From: UBA7236 sp031372705
GTDB lineage: Bacteria; Bacteroidota; Bacteroidia; Chitinophagales; BACL12
Assembly: GCA_031372705.1 (NCBI GenBank)
Contig: JANMLV010000034.1
Span: 1-64,000 of the forward strand
Direction: 5' to 3'
DNA: 64,000 nucleotides
Positions 36,727 to 44,792 of this stretch are shown here, in pieces (position 1 is the stretch's first letter; each line of letters opens with the position of its first letter). The position numbers and the translations under genes are program-made. Under the pieces are notes generated by a model. It worked only from the letters and a program-made list of their open reading frames with translations. It was not told where the DNA came from and ran no database searches.

Positions 36727-37257
36727 TTATGCTTGGCGACTGTTGTTTAATGCAAGGTTAATGTGAGCTAAATGATGTTCGCAGTGCCAAGCGTATAGAG
36801 CGGTATTAGTATAAAGAGAAATTTCTTTACCACTAGCAGGGTGTATAAATGTTTTGTTAAAATCGTTAGCACTCATTGATTTTAATAGAGCTACCCAACG
36901 AGCGTGAACACCTTCAATAATTATTATTGATGAATGAATATTGAAATTTTTGCTGTCGTTTAAGTTTGCCCATTCTGCTTCTTTATATACTTTAACAGTC
37001 GGTTTTTCTTCTGTGAGCGCTAATTTCAATCGTATTATACTGTTCATATGGCTGTCGGCACAGTGGTGAACCACTTGGCGGATAGTCCAACCATCGGGAC
37101 GATACGGAGTATTTAATTCGCTATCGGATAAATTTGCCGTAGCTGCTTTTATTTTTTCCGGAAATAATTCAATCGTTTTTATAAAATCGGCTAATTGATT
37201 TTCTGAAATTTCTTCAGGGGCAGTAAATTTTCCTATTGGGTATTGAAGATTTTGCAT
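36727..37257 (-). CDS. YfiT-type bacillithiol S-transferase (DinB fold)
   Basis: A metal-binding DinB-superfamily enzyme of about 176 residues. The start MQNLQYPIGKF matches YfiT relatives, so ATG 37257 is preferred over 37275. Family residues are seen: PDGWTIRQVVHHCADSHMN in the first helix pair and a C-terminal AWHCEHHLAHI, giving the three-His metal site. Homologues transfer bacillithiol to electrophiles in detoxification; Bacteroidota make bacillithiol in many cases, but I see no synthesis gene here. Divergent from glycogen synthase. Confidence 0.87.
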   Translation of the reverse strand: MQNLQYPIGKFTAPEEISENQLADFIKTIELFPEKIKAATANLSDSELNTPYRPDGWTIRQVVHHCADSHMNSIIRLKLALTEEKPTVKVYKEAEWANLNDSKNFNIHSSIIIIEGVHARWVALLKSMSANDFNKTFIHPASGKEISLYTNTALYAWHCEHHLAHINLALNNSRQA

Positions 37258-37387
37258 ATCTATTGATTTAATCATTTACTACAAATCTCAGCTTTATTTA
37301 GTTCAATGAATTTTTTTCGAAGTGTTACCCAAAATTTTAATCAATGCGTATCTTAGTGTCTTCAGTAAACCATTATTTAGCGACTTT

Positions 37388-39193
37388 ATGCCGGAAAAAA
37401 CTAGTTTATATGCACCGTTGTTAGTTGAAACAGCTTGGGAGGTGTGCAATCAGGTGGGTGGAATTTATACCGTTGTAAGGAGTAAGGCTCCTGAAATAGT
37501 TGATAAATGGACAGGCAACTATTGCATGGTAGGTCCATTACTGCAAGCAAAATTGCCGGCGGAATTTGAAGAGGTTTTTGACTTTGATGACGATTTCGGA
37601 CAGGCGGTTTTAGAAATGAGAAAGCAAGGTTATGAAGTGCATTACGGACGTTGGTTAACCGATGGAAAACCAAAGGTAGTGTTGATTTCCCCGATGCAGG
37701 TTTACGACAAAGTGAAGGAAATTAGAACATCCCTGCTGCACGATCATAAAATAAATATTTTTAATCCTGATGACCTTTTGCAGCAAGTAATAGCATTTGG
37801 TTATTTAGTTACTCAATTTTTTGTTACGCTTGAGTCGCAGCAAAAGGGTAATCCGATTATTGCGCACTTTCATGAGTGGATGACCGGCATGCCTATTGGT
37901 GCAATAAAGAAAGATAATTTGCGGATTAAAACGGTATTTACCACACATGCAACTTTATTAGGCAGGTATATTGCGGGTAGCGACGATAATTTTTATCGCA
38001 ATTTGAGCAATTACGATTGGCTGCAAATGGCACAAAAATTTTATATCGAACCACAAACCCGCCTAGAGCGGTTAGCGGCCAACGATTGTGATGTGTTTAC
38101 AACTGTTAGTGAAATTACCGGTAAAGAATGCGAATTTTTATTAGGCAGAAAACCGGATATGATATTACCGAATGGTATTAGTTTACCAAGGTTTTTGGCT
38201 ACACATGAGTTGCAAAACTTGCACGGGCAGTTTCGCAACAAGATTGATGAATTTGTGATGTCGCACTTTTTTCATTCTTACACATTCGATTTAGATAAAA
38301 CGGTTTATTTCTTCACTTCGGGAAGATATGAATACCATAACAAAGGATATGATGTTACGCTTGAAGCACTTAAGCGATTGAACGACAGAATGAAAAAGGA
38401 AAACACCGATAAAACGGTTGTTATGTTTTTTATTACAAAAAGACCGTTCGATACCATTAATCCACTTGTATTGCAGTCGCGTGCAGCAATGGATGATATT
38501 CAGGGAACATGCGAAGAGATGTTAAAACAGATTAGAGAAAAACTGTTTAAAGCTGCAGCGTCAAATGTAGACCCTAATGTTCCTGAGTTAAATAATTTTA
38601 TCGATGATTATTGGAAGTTCCGTTATCGCAAACAAATTCAAAGTTGGAAAAGTGATTTTTGGCCAATTGTTGTTACGCATAATTTAAAAGATGATGCCGG
38701 CGATGAAATTTTAAATTATTTGCGCAGTCACGATTTAATTAACAAACCGGGCGATAAAGTAAAAATGGTTTATCATCCTGATTTTGTTGCTGCAACCTCT
38801 CCATTATTTGGAATGGAATATCCTCAATTTGTAAGGGGATGTCACCTGGGTGTTTTTCCAAGTTATTATGAGCCTTGGGGATACACGCCATTAGAGTGCG
38901 TAGCGCGGGGAGTTCCGGCGGTAACCAGCGACTTGAGTGGATTTGGAAATTATTGTCAAACCAAATTTAGAAATCTCGACGAAAAAGGAATTTACATTGT
39001 TAAGCGCAAAACAAAAACCTTTGATGAGAGCGCAGATGAATTATGTGAAATGATGTACAATTTTGTTCAACTCAGTCGCCGCGAACGCATCATACTTAGA
39101 AATACGGTAGAAAGCTATGCAGAAAATTTCGACTGGAGCAATCTAGCTGCTAATTACGAAAAAGCTTATAAACTTGTACTTCAGGGAAAGTGA
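37388..39193 (+). CDS. Glycogen synthase, eukaryotic-like GT3 type
   Basis: A cytosolic glycosyltransferase of about 601 residues adding glucose to glycogen. ATG 37388 starts MPEKTSLYAPLLVETAWEVCNQVGGIYTVV, the GT3 N-terminal motif; an in-frame GTG at 37322 would add 22 non-conserved residues. The C-terminal half has the E-x7-E signature EPWGYTPLE (E495, E503), followed by ARGVPAVTSDLSGFG. This family resembles fungal and animal glycogen synthase and uses UDP-glucose in eukaryotes; donor choice here is inferred. A terminator lies at 39256-39288. Confidence 0.92.
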   Translation: MPEKTSLYAPLLVETAWEVCNQVGGIYTVVRSKAPEIVDKWTGNYCMVGPLLQAKLPAEFEEVFDFDDDFGQAVLEMRKQGYEVHYGRWLTDGKPKVVLISPMQVYDKVKEIRTSLLHDHKINIFNPDDLLQQVIAFGYLVTQFFVTLESQQKGNPIIAHFHEWMTGMPIGAIKKDNLRIKTVFTTHATLLGRYIAGSDDNFYRNLSNYDWLQMAQKFYIEPQTRLERLAANDCDVFTTVSEITGKECEFLLGRKPDMILPNGISLPRFLATHELQNLHGQFRNKIDEFVMSHFFHSYTFDLDKTVYFFTSGRYEYHNKGYDVTLEALKRLNDRMKKENTDKTVVMFFITKRPFDTINPLVLQSRAAMDDIQGTCEEMLKQIREKLFKAAASNVDPNVPELNNFIDDYWKFRYRKQIQSWKSDFWPIVVTHNLKDDAGDEILNYLRSHDLINKPGDKVKMVYHPDFVAATSPLFGMEYPQFVRGCHLGVFPSYYEPWGYTPLECVARGVPAVTSDLSGFGNYCQTKFRNLDEKGIYIVKRKTKTFDESADELCEMMYNFVQLSRRERIILRNTVESYAENFDWSNLAANYEKAYKLVLQGK

Positions 39194-39255
39194 AACGATG
39201 GTAGTTGAAAAAGAAAAGCGTTTTCAACAAATTTGAAATCAGTTCATAAAAAATA

Positions 39256-39288
39256 AAAAGCCCCGTTACAATTAGAAACGGGGCTTTT
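39256..39288. terminator. Strong bidirectional terminator between glycogen synthase and T9SS gene
   Basis: A perfect 12-bp stem: AAAAGCCCCGTT (39256-39267) and AACGGGGCTTTT (39277-39288), with a 9-nt loop. A-rich on the left and T-rich on the right, so it works on both strands; it serves the two convergent genes ending at 39193 and 39304. Confidence 0.92.
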
Positions 39289-39303
39289 ATAATAATGTAG
39301 TAA

Positions 39304-40068
39304 TTACAATTTAACGATATTACCTGAAGTTACTGCATCACCGGCTACAACGCGGTAGATATAGTTACCTGCAGGAATTGCAGTTACATCTACATTGTAA
39401 GAGTGGATACCTGCAGCTTCGTTGCTGTTGTTAATTGTTAATACTTCCTGACCCATTAAGTTAACGATGCTTATAGCAACTTCGCTAGCATTTTGTAAGC
39501 TAAAGCTGATAGTAGCGTTAGTTGTTACAGGGTTTGGAGATACTGCAATAGCAGAAATAGGATTTACATTCTCAACGCCTAAAACGATAGGGTCGCTGCC
39601 ATCACATCTGAAACAAGCATCCCAGCAGTATTGTAACATTACATCTGCATCAGGAATTAATAATGAACGGTTGATGTTTCCACCGCCATCATCAGTACCG
39701 CAACCATCAGTTGCAATTGTAGTAGCTGCATCTGTTCCTTCGTTAGTTCCCCAGTCGTTGTTAACGAATTTGTAAGGCTGGGTCATACCAATTGAAGGTG
39801 TAGGATAAGTAACAGTGATAGCCCAAACGTTGCTACCCATGTCAGTTAAAGCGCATGTAGGATCTGATGGAGTCCAAGCGGCCATTGCAGCAGCTCCGTT
39901 CATTGCACCTGTAGCAGCGAAATCGCCACCAACTCTGATTCCACCTGCACCCAAAGTGTTGCCTGCAGCTAGATAGTTTGTAATGTCTACCATATAGGTA
40001 ACATTTACCTGAGCATTAACTGCACCAGCTACAAACAAAATTGAAAGTAAAGAGTAAATTTTTCTCAT
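39304..40068 (-). CDS. Secreted carbohydrate-binding-like protein with T9SS sorting domain
   Basis: A 254-residue exported protein. Signal peptide (LLSILFVAGAVNAQ), then a beta domain (20-165) starting VNVTYMVDITNYL and including GGIRVGGDFA, WAITVTYPTP and PYKFVNNDWG, which resembles starch-binding-type E-set modules. The C-terminus (about 175-254) is a T9SS sorting domain: VSPNPVTTNATISF, SIVNLMGQEVLTI, AGNYIYRVVAG. Four cysteines sit in a short stretch (CGTDDGG, then CWDACFRC), possibly disulfide-bonded. GC and codon use look richer than its neighbours, as in highly expressed genes. Not co-directional with glycogen synthase. Confidence 0.83.
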   Translation of the reverse strand: MRKIYSLLSILFVAGAVNAQVNVTYMVDITNYLAAGNTLGAGGIRVGGDFAATGAMNGAAAMAAWTPSDPTCALTDMGSNVWAITVTYPTPSIGMTQPYKFVNNDWGTNEGTDAATTIATDGCGTDDGGGNINRSLLIPDADVMLQYCWDACFRCDGSDPIVLGVENVNPISAIAVSPNPVTTNATISFSLQNASEVAISIVNLMGQEVLTINNSNEAAGIHSYNVDVTAIPAGNYIYRVVAGDAVTSGNIVKL

Positions 40069-40185
40069 AACTAATTAGTTTTTTAAGCTTAAAAATAAAA
40101 TTTCAGCCTAAAGTTAAAGATTATTTCATTAAAACGGGCTGATTTTTTAACAAGATTATCTTAAATGAATTCAATTATATACATT

Positions 40186-41460
40186 CTATCGCTCAGCTAT
40201 TTTATCTAAAATATAATTCCCGATTGCATAGCCGTGACTTGAACCATTTTCTAATGCTGCTCGGAAATGAATGCCCGCATATAAGCGGCTGATACTCGCT
40301 TCGTTAGCTGCAGCATTGAATGAATTAAATATGCGTGCAGGCAAATTATTGGCAGTTAAAATTGAATCGGTAAACACCAAATTGTCACCTAAACAATGAG
40401 TAAGGATTGTTGCACATGCGGCAGAAATTGTACTATGCCCTGAGCTGTATTCAGGAAACGCCGGTGTTGCTATATATGGTTGCCAGGCAGGATTAATATA
40501 TTTTTTAATATAGGTTTCGGGCCTCAATAAATTTGTTGCGTATTTAATATGCCAACAAGCAATAAAAGCATCAGCCATTGATATAGATGCAAGCGCATAA
40601 ACGTAGGCCGCTTTTATGGCAGGTGTTTCCTTCTCCATCATTGCGGCGCTTGCTATGCTTAGCCAATGCCCTGCAGGAGATATCTTTTTCTTTCCAAGCT
40701 GTAGGTGGCCCACATAAGTAACGGAATAGGGATTATCATCCCAAAAATCGGCAATTGCTTTTTGTTCGATGGTTAAATTATTGCTAACATAATATACTTC
40801 TAATGCTTGTTTATAAAATAACGCATTGGAATCGGTACTAAATGTTGGTGCTGGGAAAATGTTTTTGCTTGTTGTTTCGTCGATTACAAATGAGCGTAAT
40901 TCGCCCCAATATGGTTCAACCGCATCTTCATAATCGGGACCGGTTGGCTGCCAGGCATATGGTTCATTAATTAAGGAATAGCGGGCTTTTGAACGCGTGT
41001 TATTATAATTATCAAATTGCGACCATTTAATAATGCTGTCACTTACCGCATGCGCAAAATCAATAGTTGAATTAAGGTTTTTTTTATTGTTAGTTTGACA
41101 ATACTTAAGATAAGATTCTATTTTTTCATTTAAAATTTGTTCACTGTAAACAAAATGTTGAGCAGTATAATAGCAAGCAAGAATTCCGGCAACATCAAAA
41201 TCAATTTTATTTAATTTTTTCACCACCGGAATAGTTGGCATTTCATTTAATTTGCCGTGTAAGGAATTATATTTGTTATATCCTTGTTCCATGGCTTCAT
41301 AGGCCGCAATTGCCGAGTAGGCATAAATCCTGGACGCAGCAGGTGCTGAAAACACATCGTGAACAATTACATCAGTAACATCATTAAAAGCATCATGTAT
41401 AGTAGTTTGGGCATTGAGCTTTATTGTAAGCAACAGTAATATAGCTAGTAAATATTTCAA
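40186..41460 (-). CDS. Secreted vanadium-dependent haloperoxidase/PAP2-like protein
   Basis: A 424-residue exported protein (signal LLAILLLLTIKLNAQ) with a helical vanadium haloperoxidase/acid phosphatase fold. The oxyanion-site motifs are visible: KYATNLLRPETY (KX6RP), PEYSSGHSTIS (SGH), and RLYAGIHFRAALENG (RXXXGXH-like). Enzymes of this family oxidise halides with peroxide, or in related forms act as phosphatases; sequence alone does not separate these. It is expected in the periplasm or outside. Single gene, ATG at 41460. Confidence 0.87.
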   Translation of the reverse strand: MKYLLAILLLLTIKLNAQTTIHDAFNDVTDVIVHDVFSAPAASRIYAYSAIAAYEAMEQGYNKYNSLHGKLNEMPTIPVVKKLNKIDFDVAGILACYYTAQHFVYSEQILNEKIESYLKYCQTNNKKNLNSTIDFAHAVSDSIIKWSQFDNYNNTRSKARYSLINEPYAWQPTGPDYEDAVEPYWGELRSFVIDETTSKNIFPAPTFSTDSNALFYKQALEVYYVSNNLTIEQKAIADFWDDNPYSVTYVGHLQLGKKKISPAGHWLSIASAAMMEKETPAIKAAYVYALASISMADAFIACWHIKYATNLLRPETYIKKYINPAWQPYIATPAFPEYSSGHSTISAACATILTHCLGDNLVFTDSILTANNLPARIFNSFNAAANEASISRLYAGIHFRAALENGSSHGYAIGNYILDKIAER

Positions 41461-41528
41461 GCTACAATAATAATCATATTACAATTAAAATGAATAATAA
41501 TTAAGTGCCGAATTACATATTGTTTGTA

Positions 41529-42437
41529 TTATTCTACCAGGCCAATTGTTGCTAAGGTAAAGGGTGTACCAATCATTCTAACGTTGGCAGGAATTTTTCC
41601 TATTGTTCCGGAAATTATAACTTTTATTCCTTCTTTTTTAAACGCCTCAGGCAATAAAACCGGTAAATATCGGGTAATGCCATTGTTGCCGTTATCTACT
41701 TCAATAATATAGGTATCTGCAATTAATTTAATTACGCCTTTTGTTTCAGGTAAATAACCCACTGAGTCGAATGGAAATAAATCTTTTACGGCATCTTGTA
41801 ATAAGTTTTCATCAAAAGGTGTAGTAGATTCAGCTGTTATTTCTTTTATTTTAATTGGAGTCCCCATCATGCGCACATTGGGGTCGTGTTTAAGTATAGT
41901 AGCACTAAATGTAATTTCAGTATTCGCAATTTTAAAATCATCAGGTAAAAAATCGGGGATGTACCTTTTAGTTTCGTTATTAGCTGTTTGCTCAATAAGA
42001 TAAACATCGCCAATCAAAATTATTTTTGCCTTACAATTTACCAAAGATCCTATCGAGTCTGAATTCGATTTTGAAACAACCGTTGTTTCCTCGCTAATTG
42101 CCTCGCCGGCGCCCGGATTGGGTTTTGTGCGATAAAGTATTCTAATCATACTTAATTTAAGTGGTGTTCCGGCAAGTTTTACATTCATAGGAATTCGACC
42201 TAACGCACCCTCAAACACGATGTCTTGATTATTTACGCAATATTTTTCCGGCAGATTTACAGGTAGGTAATATTCAGTGAAACCCCCTTTGTCAACTTTA
42301 ATTACCCAGGTATCGTTTTTAATTACAACGGTGCCAATTTCCATGCTTTTAACGCCAATGGAGTCGAAATCTATTGTTTGTGCTGAAACGCCAAAAACGC
42401 AAACCAATGCTAAGAAAAGTGTAATTAAATTTTTCAT
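41529..42437 (-). CDS. Secreted protein with three tandem copies of a ~65-residue domain
   Basis: A protein of 302 residues from ATG 42437 (signal MKNLITLFLALVCVFGVSAQ; the longer frame from 42503 has no added homology). The mature part is three repeats of one pattern: a lead strand (TVVIKNDTWVIKVD / KIILIGDVYLIEQ / VIKLIADTYIIEVD), a LPxxLPE/D turn (NLPEKY, FLPDDF, LLPEAF), a V/I-x-F-x-G/A strand, and a closing NVxxxGTPxxL/I motif. The three copies lie at about residues 32-100, 140-210 and 235-302. The fold may be a small OB-like barrel, which is my guess. I know no named family for it. No operon partner seen. Confidence 0.75.
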   Translation of the reverse strand: MKNLITLFLALVCVFGVSAQTIDFDSIGVKSMEIGTVVIKNDTWVIKVDKGGFTEYYLPVNLPEKYCVNNQDIVFEGALGRIPMNVKLAGTPLKLSMIRILYRTKPNPGAGEAISEETTVVSKSNSDSIGSLVNCKAKIILIGDVYLIEQTANNETKRYIPDFLPDDFKIANTEITFSATILKHDPNVRMMGTPIKIKEITAESTTPFDENLLQDAVKDLFPFDSVGYLPETKGVIKLIADTYIIEVDNGNNGITRYLPVLLPEAFKKEGIKVIISGTIGKIPANVRMIGTPFTLATIGLVE

Positions 42438-42502
42438 AAGATAGATTGTGGCTAAAATTATACCAAATTGCGCAATTCTTGACATTTGCAACCCATTTAT
42501 CA

Positions 42503-42528
42503 AACGGCTATCTTTATTATAGCCGGTT
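42503..42528 (-). terminator. Weak hairpin downstream of MFS gene
   Basis: AACGGCTAT and ATAGCCGGTT pair with one bulge around a 6-nt loop, 7 nt after the MFS stop (which ends at 42535 on the minus strand). The T-run is poor, so it is only a possible terminator. Confidence 0.4.
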
Positions 42529-42534
42529 AATAAA

Positions 42535-43860
42535 TCAATAATTAAACGTCTTAATCGCTTTTGATTTTAAAGCAGTAAATCCAACAATCAACAGTGTAAC
42601 TGTTCCTCCAAAAACAACAGAAGGCACGGTGCCCATAAGTCTTGCTGCCGTGCCGCTTTCAAAGGCTCCCAGTTCGTTGCTGCTCCCAATAAACATGGTG
42701 TTTACTGCAGCAACCCGACCGCGCATTTCATCAGGAGTAAGTAATTGAATGATATTACTTCTTATAACTACACTAACACTATCAAAAGCACCATTTAAAA
42801 AAAGTAATACCATCGATAAATAAAAATTAGTAGAAAGCCCGAATAAAATGATGGTAACACCGAATCCGGCAACCGCCCAAAGGAGCGTATAGCCTATGCG
42901 ACCTGGTATTTTTTTCCAAGAAATATAACTTATGGTTATCACGGCACCTAATGATGGCATGGCACGCAAAATACCTAATCCTTGTGGGCCGCATTCTAAA
43001 ATATCTTCAGCAAAAACAGGTAACAATGCAACGGCACCACCGAATAAAACTGAAAACATATCTAGGCTGAGTGCGGTAAGAATTACTTTGTTTTGAAATA
43101 CAAAACGAATGCCTTGTTTTAATCTTTCAATTACCGGTTCGGTGTTGTTTAACTGCACCGGCGGTTTAGAAGCAACTCTTGTAAATAAAATAATGCCTGT
43201 TACAATGCAAAATAAAACGATAATCATTGAGATGGTCATACCCAGTCCTGCGTAAATAAATCCGCCTAACGCGGGACCAATAATTGCGCTCATTTGCCAA
43301 ACCGTTGAATTCATAGTGGAGGCTTTTATGAGTTGTTCGTTTTGGGATGATTTGTCTTCAGTTTTTTGTTCGGCAATATCTTCAATTGCATCTAAAGCCG
43401 TATCGGGAAGGGGGTTTTTTTGAATTGTAGCATCGTTTGTTAGTACAATTTGTGGAATAATGGAAGTTGCAGTGGGGCCGTAAAAACCTCGCGCCAAGCC
43501 GGTGGTAAAAATAAAGGCATACATTAGCATAACTGTTACACTGTCGCTATTAATACTGCGCATATATTCGGTGGTGAAAATGGTAAGCCCGAGCGAAGAA
43601 ATGAACATTCCGACTAATGAGGCCAAAAGCAAATTCCGCTTGTTGCTGATATCGGCTAAGTGACCGGCATAAAGTGCAATGCTAATTGCCGGAATAGCTT
43701 CTGCAAGGCCTATTAAACCTAATGAAAACGGGTCTTTTGTTATGGAATAAATTTCCCAACCTGCTACAACATACTGAATAAGAAACGCAAACGTAATAAA
43801 CACACGCATGCTTAAGAAGTAGCGGAACTCGAGGTTGCGAATAGGAGTTTGGTAGTTCAC
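42535..43860 (-). CDS. MFS transporter (EntS/MFS_3-like exporter)
   Basis: A 12-helix major facilitator of about 441 residues. The N-terminus RNLEFRYFLSMRVFITFAFLIQ and the loop GHLADISNKRNLL (the A-motif of MFS) place it in the MFS_3 group of exporters. A charged loop of about 45 residues (around NPLPDTALDAIEDIAEQKTEDKSS) splits the two halves. The in-frame GTG at 43875 is overlapped by a -7 box (43875-43882), so GTG 43860 is the more likely start. Substrate unknown. Confidence 0.87.
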   Translation of the reverse strand: MNYQTPIRNLEFRYFLSMRVFITFAFLIQYVVAGWEIYSITKDPFSLGLIGLAEAIPAISIALYAGHLADISNKRNLLLASLVGMFISSLGLTIFTTEYMRSINSDSVTVMLMYAFIFTTGLARGFYGPTATSIIPQIVLTNDATIQKNPLPDTALDAIEDIAEQKTEDKSSQNEQLIKASTMNSTVWQMSAIIGPALGGFIYAGLGMTISMIIVLFCIVTGIILFTRVASKPPVQLNNTEPVIERLKQGIRFVFQNKVILTALSLDMFSVLFGGAVALLPVFAEDILECGPQGLGILRAMPSLGAVITISYISWKKIPGRIGYTLLWAVAGFGVTIILFGLSTNFYLSMVLLFLNGAFDSVSVVIRSNIIQLLTPDEMRGRVAAVNTMFIGSSNELGAFESGTAARLMGTVPSVVFGGTVTLLIVGFTALKSKAIKTFNY

Positions 43861-43874
43861 AAATAAATATAACA

Positions 43875-43882
43875 CAAAAGTA
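43875..43882 (-). promoter_or_regulatory. -7 promoter box TACTTTTG of MFS gene
   Basis: TACTTTTG on the minus strand agrees with TAnnTTTG. It overlaps the upstream GTG (43875), which argues for starting the MFS protein at GTG 43860, 15 nt from the end of the box. Confidence 0.5.
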
Positions 43883-43956
43883 ACGTGCTATTGTCGAACA
43901 CTGTAATTTTGTTACTGTTTTTATTGGGAAGGCAAATTTACCAAACTACACATGCC

Positions 43957-44418
43957 ATGGAAATAAATCAACAAAAACTGAAAGCTATTCAGCGCTTCGC
44001 TTTAATGATGTTATTTATGTTATTAATTCTTGGGTCCGGATTTATTTGGGGTGAATTTGTGAATGCTAGTAAACTTAATCAAAGCGAATCGGAAGCTAAT
44101 TTGAATTGTGGTGTATATTATATTATTAGTTATAAAACAGGAGAAACAATTGAAGGCAGAACCGTTTTTCAATCTAAATGCCAAAGATGTCATTTAATTG
44201 AAAGAAAAATGACAGGCCCCGCATTAATGAATGTTAAGGATAGATGGTCCGATACGACAAATTTATATAGTTGGATAAAAAATTCACAAGCATTTTTGGC
44301 AACCGGAGATAGATATGCAAACGAATTGTATAAAGAATATAATTCTTTAATGCCCGCTTTTCCCGAATTAAGTGATTCAACAATTTCAGCGTTGCTATAT
44401 TATATTGATCCCGAATAA
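43957..44418 (+). CDS. Membrane-anchored monoheme cytochrome c
   Basis: A protein of 153 residues from ATG 43957; an in-frame GTG at 43885 would add 24 residues. One N-terminal transmembrane segment (ALMMLFMLLILGSGFIWG), then a class I cytochrome c domain with heme motif CQRCH (C75, C78, H79) and probable axial Met132 in LMPAFPELSD. It faces the periplasm and likely carries electrons between respiratory partners; none is adjacent. Its stop codon abuts the stop of the MazG-like gene on the other strand with no base between. Confidence 0.87.
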   Translation: MEINQQKLKAIQRFALMMLFMLLILGSGFIWGEFVNASKLNQSESEANLNCGVYYIISYKTGETIEGRTVFQSKCQRCHLIERKMTGPALMNVKDRWSDTTNLYSWIKNSQAFLATGDRYANELYKEYNSLMPAFPELSDSTISALLYYIDPE

Positions 44419-44745
44419 TTATTTTAATTTCTCGTTGTCGAGATGTCTTGTTTTGTCACGGTTGTTTTTTTTATCGAGATTTAGCTGTAGTGCATCTGTT
44501 AAGTTTATTCCGGTTTGATTAGCAATGCAAATTAATACAAAAAGAACATCTGCCAATTCATCAGATAATTGTTTATCCTTATCACTTTCTTTAAAAGATT
44601 GTTCGCCATATTTTCTGGCAATAATTCTGGCCACTTCCCCGACTTCCTCGGTAAGCATAGCCATATTGGTGAGTTCGTTAAAATAACGCACGCCGGTAGT
44701 TGTTATCCAGCGATCAACTGTGTCTTGAGCTTCCTGAATTGTCAT
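44419..44745 (-). CDS. MazG-like nucleotide pyrophosphohydrolase
   Basis: A single-domain all-alpha NTP pyrophosphohydrolase of 108 residues. Metal-binding motifs EEVGE (residues 33-37) and DELADVLF (about 62-69) are complete. Enzymes like this remove non-canonical or excess nucleotides. ATG at 44745 lies only 4 nt from a -7 box (44750-44757), so the transcript may be leaderless. Converges on the cytochrome gene without any gap. Confidence 0.9.
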   Translation of the reverse strand: MTIQEAQDTVDRWITTTGVRYFNELTNMAMLTEEVGEVARIIARKYGEQSFKESDKDKQLSDELADVLFVLICIANQTGINLTDALQLNLDKKNNRDKTRHLDNEKLK

Positions 44746-44749
44746 ACTG

Positions 44750-44757
44750 CAAATGTA
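44750..44757 (-). promoter_or_regulatory. -7 promoter box TACATTTG of mazG-like gene
   Basis: Exact TAnnTTTG on the minus strand, 4 nt before the ATG at 44745, predicting a leaderless mRNA. Confidence 0.55.
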
Positions 44758-44792
44758 TTAATAATGCAGTTGAACATGACATAAACAATTAA

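Noticed and set aside
43952..43954. ATG just upstream of the cytochrome start
   Set aside because: It is out of frame; ATG 43957 is in frame and gives the membrane segment at a normal distance.
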